In this document: positions 60,001 to 64,000 of the stretch, piece after piece | Position numbering within the stretch: the first letter of the stretch is position 1 | How the letters are laid out: every line of letters begins with the position of its first letter | Source of the DNA: CADEFX01 sp046154585 | Lineage (GTDB): Bacteria > Pseudomonadota > Alphaproteobacteria > Rhizobiales > Hyphomicrobiaceae | Reading direction: 5' to 3' | Length of the DNA: 64,000 nucleotides | Assembly: GCA_046154585.1 (NCBI GenBank) | Contig: JBJXDX010000091.1 | Span: 80,455-144,454 of the forward strand | Translations under genes and position numbers: made by a program | The notes under the pieces: generated by a model | Told to the model about the DNA's origin: nothing | The model's input: the letters and a program-made list of their open reading frames with translations, nothing else | Databases searched by the model: none

Positions 60001-61815
60001 CACCATGTCGTGCAGGACTACCTCGCGCCGCCCCGTCTCGAACCTCGGGGTCAGGCGGTAGGATCGCTCGTCGATCACCGAGAAGCCCAGGTTTTCGAGC
60101 ACCGGCACGCGTTCCGAAAGCCGCATGGGTGTGTCGAATCGGTAGATGCCGACCCGCACGCGCCCGTTCGGCGCGCCCGGCTCGTGATAGAAATCGATCG
60201 CCAGTGGCCGGTCGGCGCCAAGCCGCTCGATGCGACTGATATCCTCCAAGGCGCGCTCGGACGCAAATGTCTCCATATAGCCGGCCGGGAAAGCATCGCC
60301 ATACTTGGCAATCAACGCTCGCGATTCGTCGCCCGCAGCGGCCAGCAGCTCTGAGAGATGGTCCGACCATGTCCGCACGATGCCTGCGACGGCATCCTCG
60401 ACGATCCCCGGATCGACGCTCGGCGTGGGACCTTCCCTCCGCCCGATGATGAACTGGACACGCACCAGCGGCCCGTCGGTGAAATGGGGGAAGAACGCCG
60501 ACACATGACCCTTGTATGTCTCGGCGAGATAGGCGCCGATACGCTCGCGCGCGGTTGTCGTGTAGCGATCGCGCGGCACGTACAGCAGCACCGAGACGAA
60601 GCGGTCGAAGCGATCGGGGCGGGCGAATACACGCACCCTCGGCCGGAGCTCGAGGTCGACGATGCCCGCTGTCCAGCGGCTGAGATCCTCCGCCGCGATC
60701 TGGAACAGTTCGTCGCGCGGAAACGACTCGATCACGTTGAGCAAGGCCTTGCCAGCATGGCTCTCTGGCGGATGTCCTGACGCCGCCAGCACGCTTTCGA
60801 CCTTGTGCCGCAGGATCGGAATCTGCAGCGGCGATTGAACGTATGCGGCCGTCGTGAACAGTCCCACGACGCGAAGCTCGCCGGCGGGGCGCCCGTCGGC
60901 GCCATAGATCTTGACGCCTACGTAATCCATGTGCGCGCGCCGATGAATGCGGCTTACCACGTTCGACTTGGTGATGATGAGCGGCAGGGGTTCAAAGAAG
61001 AAGCGCCGCACCTCGGGTGTCATCGCCACCAGCTCGCTTCCCCGCCGCAACACCTGCATCGCGGAATCGCGCATAAGTCCCAGCCCAGAACTTTCGATTG
61101 GGATCAGCTCGCCGCTTTCCGCAGTTCCTTGAAGGCGGAACTCACGCGCGCCGAGAAACGTGAAATGCCCGTCATCGAGCCAGGACAGGAAAGCGATCGC
61201 CTCGGCAAGCTGCTCTTTGGGAACGTTGGGCGGGCTCGCCTCCAAGGCGTGCGAAGCCTGGCGCAGGCGCGCCCGCATGGGCTGCCAATCGCCGACCACC
61301 AGGCGCACGCCGTCGAGAATGCGTGACAGCGACGCAACCAGATCCTCTGCCGCTTGCGCCGGCAAGGCATCGATATGAACGGAGATGTAGCTCTCCTGGG
61401 AGCCGTCGCTCCAAGCGCGATCCCCCGATCCGACAATGGCAAGCAACGCGCCCGAGGCATCACGTCGCGTCTTGAAGATGGGATGCAGCACCAGTCGCGC
61501 CGAAATGCCGCGTGACTGGATCTCAGCCATGACGCTGTCCACCAGGAACGGCATGTCGTCGTTGAGAATCTCGACGACGGTCGCTGCTTTGGTCGCGCCG
61601 CGCTGGCCGAGCGTCGCGTGGCGCGTACGGATCTTGTGTGCGCCTTTCGGCTTGCCGGCGATGAACTCGAAGGCCGCGTCCGTGTTGCTGGACAGACTTT
61701 CCGTGGAAAATTCTGCCAGATCGGCCCCGTCCGAGGAGGACAGAAGAAGCCTGGTAAACACCTCCTGCGCATCCGATGCTGCGTTCGACGACCGCTGCTG
61801 CACGTCGTGAGCCAT
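57016..61815 (-). CDS. NAD-dependent glutamate dehydrogenase, large (180-kDa) class
   Basis: A 1599-residue NAD-specific glutamate dehydrogenase that deaminates glutamate to 2-oxoglutarate. The long N-terminal regulatory half contains ACT-like regions; the catalytic core has the substrate-lysine region GGIRWSDRAQDFRTEVLGLAKAQQVKNAVIVPAGAKGGF (about 800) and the NAD-binding region VGVGDMSGDVFGNGMMLS (about 985). The C-terminal ~500 residues are helical. ATG at 61815 (GGGAGG upstream) is preferred to the start seven codons before. The gene fills 4.8 kb without interruption. Such enzymes support growth on amino acids. Confidence 0.95.
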   Translation of the reverse strand: MAHDVQQRSSNAASDAQEVFTRLLLSSSDGADLAEFSTESLSSNTDAAFEFIAGKPKGAHKIRTRHATLGQRGATKAATVVEILNDDMPFLVDSVMAEIQSRGISARLVLHPIFKTRRDASGALLAIVGSGDRAWSDGSQESYISVHIDALPAQAAEDLVASLSRILDGVRLVVGDWQPMRARLRQASHALEASPPNVPKEQLAEAIAFLSWLDDGHFTFLGAREFRLQGTAESGELIPIESSGLGLMRDSAMQVLRRGSELVAMTPEVRRFFFEPLPLIITKSNVVSRIHRRAHMDYVGVKIYGADGRPAGELRVVGLFTTAAYVQSPLQIPILRHKVESVLAASGHPPESHAGKALLNVIESFPRDELFQIAAEDLSRWTAGIVDLELRPRVRVFARPDRFDRFVSVLLYVPRDRYTTTARERIGAYLAETYKGHVSAFFPHFTDGPLVRVQFIIGRREGPTPSVDPGIVEDAVAGIVRTWSDHLSELLAAAGDESRALIAKYGDAFPAGYMETFASERALEDISRIERLGADRPLAIDFYHEPGAPNGRVRVGIYRFDTPMRLSERVPVLENLGFSVIDERSYRLTPRFETGRREVVLHDMVLESQDGATLDGRTHRRIEDCFLAIFFGRSDNDSFNRLIVSAGAAWREVATLRAYAAFLRQLGSPFGLRYLADTLHRHAGLARDLLELFHIRFNPDTGGDLAGRKAGEAPVRTRIDGALASVPSLDEDRILRQFLALVDATVRTNFYQQDAVGAPPEVISFKLSSKDLAMAPHPRPFREIWVYSPRVEGVHLRFAPIARGGIRWSDRAQDFRTEVLGLAKAQQVKNAVIVPAGAKGGFLPKQMPRTPTREEMQKEGVAAYSIFISALLDITDNIKDGAIVPPQRVVRHDEDDPYLVVAADKGTATFSDTANGVAIAHEFWLGDAFASGGSEGYDHKGIGITARGAWECVKRHFREMDKDIQTVPFTAVGVGDMSGDVFGNGMMLSPVTKLLAAFDHRDIFIDPNPDPAAGLTERRRLFALPRSSWQDYDKAKISAGGGVFSRSSKSIPLSAEVRKLLQTEATEMPPTDLIRMLLRADVDLLWFGGIGTYVRASSETDIDVGDRANDPLRITSRELRAKVVGEGANLGMTQRARIEFAAQGGSLNTDFIDNSAGVNTSDQEVNIKIALAPALKEGRVSKEARKSLLVSMTSNVADAVLRNNYQQSLALSIAERRSGTDLGAYGRLMRHLEERGLLERSLETLPSDAELTERTKAVSGLARPELAVLLSYSKIALLHDLLASHVPDEAFMEELLFDYFPPALRTDFAGDIAGHRLRREIIATTLTNGIINRCGPPTALRLAEEAARPISEVAHAFMAARAVFSLADLWRQLDALDGKIAGATQLDLYLRVQHVLNRNVAWFLRHAIAGTNLSDMISRHTAGFRLLKAELAHVATTGATRRFEQLTSDLVGLDVTQELAADIAHLIVLADAPAIVDIARASGRSTPEAAQAFLAVGDRFGIDDLLGRMAQVKVADDYDRLAIAGAEGTLADARHSMTLSVLGATGNGRSGLDAWAARQPERVQSAEQALAAITAAPELTVSRLTVAATRLADIARTQG

Positions 61816-61962
61816 GCGTCGGCCTCCCTTCGTCATTTGCAGACGCCTGAGAGCGTCTCTAAGACTCGATGATCAGCTGTTACGGCCGCTTGGCATGCGC
61901 CATTGTACTACCAGTGACGCGTTTCACTCGTCCACGCTTTAGCCCAGCCGGAGAAACGCACA

Positions 61963-62562
61963 ATGAAGAAAGCCAAGACACCCAACGTTACGGCGCTCAA
62001 CCTCGGCAAGCCCGCCAAGCTTACACCGGAGTTGCAGGGCTATTTTGACAAATGCGCGGAAAAGCTGGGCTTCGTTCCCAACGTCCTGCAGGCTTATGCA
62101 TTCGACAACATCAAGCTGAAAGCATTCATCGATCTAGTCGATGACCTGATGCTGGGCGACAGCGGCCTGTCCAAGCTGGAACGCGAGATGATTGCGGTGG
62201 CTGTCAGCTCCGTAAATCATTGCCACTACTGTCTGACTGCGCATGGGGCGGCCGTCCGGCAGAGAGGCAAGAACCCTGAGCTTGGCGAACTCATGGCCCA
62301 GAACTATCGCGCCGCGTCGCTCTCGAAGCAGCAGAAGGCCATGCTGGATTTCGCGGTCAAGCTGACCGAAAGCCCGGCCAGCATCGAGGAAAGCGACCGG
62401 CAGGTCCTGCGAACGGCCGGATGGACGGACCGGGACATCTGGGACATCGCCGCTGTTGCGGGCTTCTACAACATGTCGAACCGCATCGCCTCGGCGACGG
62501 ACATGAAGCCCAATCGCGAATACCACTATCTGGCCCGCGGCGAAGGTCCGGCCGGGGCCTGA
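61963..62562 (+). CDS. AhpD-like/carboxymuconolactone decarboxylase family peroxidase-related protein
   Basis: A 199-residue protein of the AhpD/CMD superfamily, peroxidase-related subgroup. The redox motif is SSVNHCHYCLTAHGAAVRQRG (about 83-103), with CxxC and the proton-relay His. The N-terminal ~40 residues resemble YciW-type members (PELQGYFDKCAEKLGFVPNVLQAY). It may reduce peroxides or act as an adaptor in thiol redox. A divergent promoter region (61816-61962) separates it from the GDH gene. The next CoA-transferase gene is 78 bases downstream. Confidence 0.88.
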   Translation: MKKAKTPNVTALNLGKPAKLTPELQGYFDKCAEKLGFVPNVLQAYAFDNIKLKAFIDLVDDLMLGDSGLSKLEREMIAVAVSSVNHCHYCLTAHGAAVRQRGKNPELGELMAQNYRAASLSKQQKAMLDFAVKLTESPASIEESDRQVLRTAGWTDRDIWDIAAVAGFYNMSNRIASATDMKPNREYHYLARGEGPAGA

Positions 62563-62639
62563 CCGGCGATGCGGTTGAAGTCCGGCGTTCGGCCGTGACA
62601 CAATCGCCCTTCAGCTCCAACGACGGATCGGATGCATCC

Positions 62640-63824
62640 ATGCCCTTCGAGCCAGCCAGTGATGTGCTTTCGCCATACACCGTTCTCGACCTGACACGGG
62701 TCCGGTCGGGTCCCACTTGCGTCCGGCAGCTCGCGGACTGGGGTGCCAACGTCATCAAGATCGAGGACCCCGAGTCCGACAAGGTGGGGCTGGGCGGACC
62801 GCGCTCTGGCTCTGATTTCCAGAACCTGCATCGCAACAAGCGGTCCATCACCCTCAATCTTAAGTCCAAGCAAGGCGCCGAGATCTTCCGGCGGCTGGCC
62901 ACTCGCGCCGACGTCATCGTCGAGAACTACCGGCCCGACGTGAAAAAGCGGCTCGGTATCGACTACGAGACGATCCAGGCCGAAAATCCCCGCATCATCT
63001 ATGCATCCATCTCGGGCTTCGGCCAGGACGGCCCCCTCAGCCAAAGGCCGGGCTTCGACCAGATCGCGCAGGGGATGGGCGGGCTGATGTCGATCACCGG
63101 GGAACCGGGCAAAGGCCCCATGCGCGTCGGCATCCCTGTTGCCGATCTGTGCGCCGGCATTTTTTGCGCGCAAGGCGTTCTGCTCGCGCTCATGGAACGT
63201 GAGCGCTCCGGCAAAGGCCAGTGGGTGCAGACCTCGCTGTTGCAGGCACAGGTCTTCATGCTCGACTTTCAGGCCTCACGCTGGCTCATGGACGGCGACG
63301 TGCCCAAGCAGGCCGGCAATGACCATCCCACATCCATCCCCACTGGCGTGTTCAAGACCACCGATGGCCACATCAACATCGCGGTTGCCGGCCAGGCCAT
63401 GTGGCTGAAATTCAAGGCCATGTTCAACGATCCGGCGTTCGACGATCCTGATTTCGCCGATGCCAAGGCCCGTTCCAAGAATCGGCACAAGCTCAACGAC
63501 TTGATCGGCGCCTACACGGCCAAGCATCCTTCGGCGTATTGGATCGAAACCTTCAACAACACCGGCGTGCCGAGCGGCGAGATCAACACCATCGATCAGG
63601 TGTTTGCGTTGGACCAGGTGCGGCATCTGGGCCTCGCCCAGCCCATGCGAAGCCAGGAGCGTGGCGAGACGGAAGTCGTCGGACAGCCGATCCTCATGAG
63701 CCGCTCCAACGCCTCGGTGCGCCGTCCGCCGCCCGCCCTTGGCCAGCACACACAAGAAGTTCTGGCCGAGATCGGCTACGGGGAGCAGGATATCAAGCAG
63801 CTTGCAATGGCCGGCATCGTCTGA
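62640..63824 (+). CDS. CaiB/BaiF family CoA-transferase
   Basis: A 394-residue class III CoA-transferase: YTVLDLTRVRSGPTCVRQLADWGANVIKIEDPE at the N-terminus, IVENYRPDVKKRLGIDYETI, ISGFGQDGPLSQRPGFDQIAQGMGGLM and the catalytic Asp in GIPVADLCAG (about 166). ATG at 62640 is the family start; the open frame runs in from 62421 without support. It is followed 40 bases later by an enoyl-CoA hydratase-type gene, so the pair probably activates and hydrates an acyl acid. Confidence 0.9.
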   Translation: MPFEPASDVLSPYTVLDLTRVRSGPTCVRQLADWGANVIKIEDPESDKVGLGGPRSGSDFQNLHRNKRSITLNLKSKQGAEIFRRLATRADVIVENYRPDVKKRLGIDYETIQAENPRIIYASISGFGQDGPLSQRPGFDQIAQGMGGLMSITGEPGKGPMRVGIPVADLCAGIFCAQGVLLALMERERSGKGQWVQTSLLQAQVFMLDFQASRWLMDGDVPKQAGNDHPTSIPTGVFKTTDGHINIAVAGQAMWLKFKAMFNDPAFDDPDFADAKARSKNRHKLNDLIGAYTAKHPSAYWIETFNNTGVPSGEINTIDQVFALDQVRHLGLAQPMRSQERGETEVVGQPILMSRSNASVRRPPPALGQHTQEVLAEIGYGEQDIKQLAMAGIV

Positions 63825-63864
63825 CGCGGCCCACCACAAATGCAATGAAGGAAGGACGATCTGC

Positions 63865-64000
63865 ATGACCGCAACGCTTGAAGAGCTGCCCGTCGAACAG
63901 CGGCTTCTTGCCAAGCGCGAGAACGGCGTCGGCCACATCATTTTCAACAACCCGGCTAAGCGCAACGCAGTCTCGCTCGACATGTGGGAGCGCCTGACGG
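63865..64000 (+). CDS. Enoyl-CoA hydratase/isomerase family protein, N-terminal part (cut by window end)
   Basis: The first 45 codons of a crotonase-fold protein. After a short lead (ATLEELPVEQRLLAKRENG), the family start VGHIIFNNPAKRNAVSLDMWERL is clear; it corresponds to the A-x-N-P-x-x-x-N-A strand-helix entry of enoyl-CoA hydratases. GGAAGGACG precedes the ATG. The catalytic glutamates lie beyond the window, so hydratase versus isomerase cannot be decided. Confidence 0.85.
   Translation, partial: MTATLEELPVEQRLLAKRENGVGHIIFNNPAKRNAVSLDMWERLT

Overview
The window looks like chromosomal DNA of a high-G+C alphaproteobacterium, most likely of the order Hyphomicrobiales (Rhizobiales). The evidence is the YfgM-like/BamB pair, the heparinase II/III-purH arrangement, an SDHAF4-type DUF1674 gene, two DUF1127 genes, the 180-kDa class of NAD-glutamate dehydrogenase, a CnoX/LonN/Trm112 run, and many acyl-CoA and organic-acid catabolic genes. 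I saw no rRNA, tRNA, CRISPR array, insertion sequence or phage gene.

Layout. (1) 1-12434 is mostly plus strand and mostly housekeeping: the 3' end of a UvrD/PcrA helicase, a DUF3754 membrane protein, PrmA, two minus-strand DUF1127 proteins, Xaa-Pro aminopeptidase, a NnrU-like protein, YfgM-BamB, a short unit encoding a broken double-glycine-leader peptide with its own hairpin terminator, and a secreted S10 carboxypeptidase. (2) 12446-41469 is an almost unbroken minus-strand catabolic region. In order it holds an SDR and a molybdopterin oxidoreductase; an enolase-superfamily enzyme, an asparaginase, small DUF3303 and zinc-ribbon proteins, a BKACE enzyme and a hydroxyacyl-CoA dehydrogenase; a benzoate-CoA-ligase-like enzyme; PCu(A)C; an amidase; an AtuA module; two orphan ABC solute-binding proteins; a ThDP enzyme coupled to an uncharacterised internally duplicated protein; a second enolase-superfamily enzyme, LysE, an SDR and a SAF-type oxidoreductase; a second AtuA/DUF4387 module; a nitrile-hydratase-type enzyme encoded by three genes; a CaiB/BaiF CoA-transferase and a CitE-like lyase. 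(3) 41608-46000 holds a gamma-glutamyltransferase-like gene, a GST, Trm112, a Lon N-domain protein and CnoX. (4) 46135-50159 is a partial phenylacetyl-CoA epoxidase operon in which paaA, paaB and paaC are interleaved with DUF3291, DMP19/DUF4375 and DUF817 genes. (5) 50239-62562 is housekeeping again: DUF1674, HtpX, heparinase-like, PurH, a GNAT, an Atg22-like MFS protein, NAD-GDH and an AhpD-like protein. (6) 62640-64000 starts another CoA-linked catabolic unit (CaiB/BaiF, then enoyl-CoA hydratase cut by the window end).

How the genes fit together (inference). The middle region reads as a collection of degradation modules for carboxylic acids, amides/nitriles and aromatic or CoA-linked acids: capture by binding proteins, hydration or hydrolysis (nitrile hydratase-like, amidase, asparaginase), oxidation (SDRs, Mo enzyme), CoA activation (ligase, CoA-transferases) and C-C cleavage (BKACE, CitE, ThDP enzyme). 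I recognise no transcription factor among these genes, and the solute-binding proteins have no permease or ATPase nearby, so regulation and part of the transport must be encoded elsewhere.

Best candidates for new biology: the amber-interrupted GG-leader peptide gene (10148-10288), the duplicated ASHG/ARIGDG protein coupled to a ThDP enzyme (29304-31879), the three-gene nitrile hydratase/thiocyanate-hydrolase-type locus (38024-39332), the interleaved paa operon (46135-50159) and a perfect 16-bp inverted repeat upstream of the BKACE operon (20721-20773).
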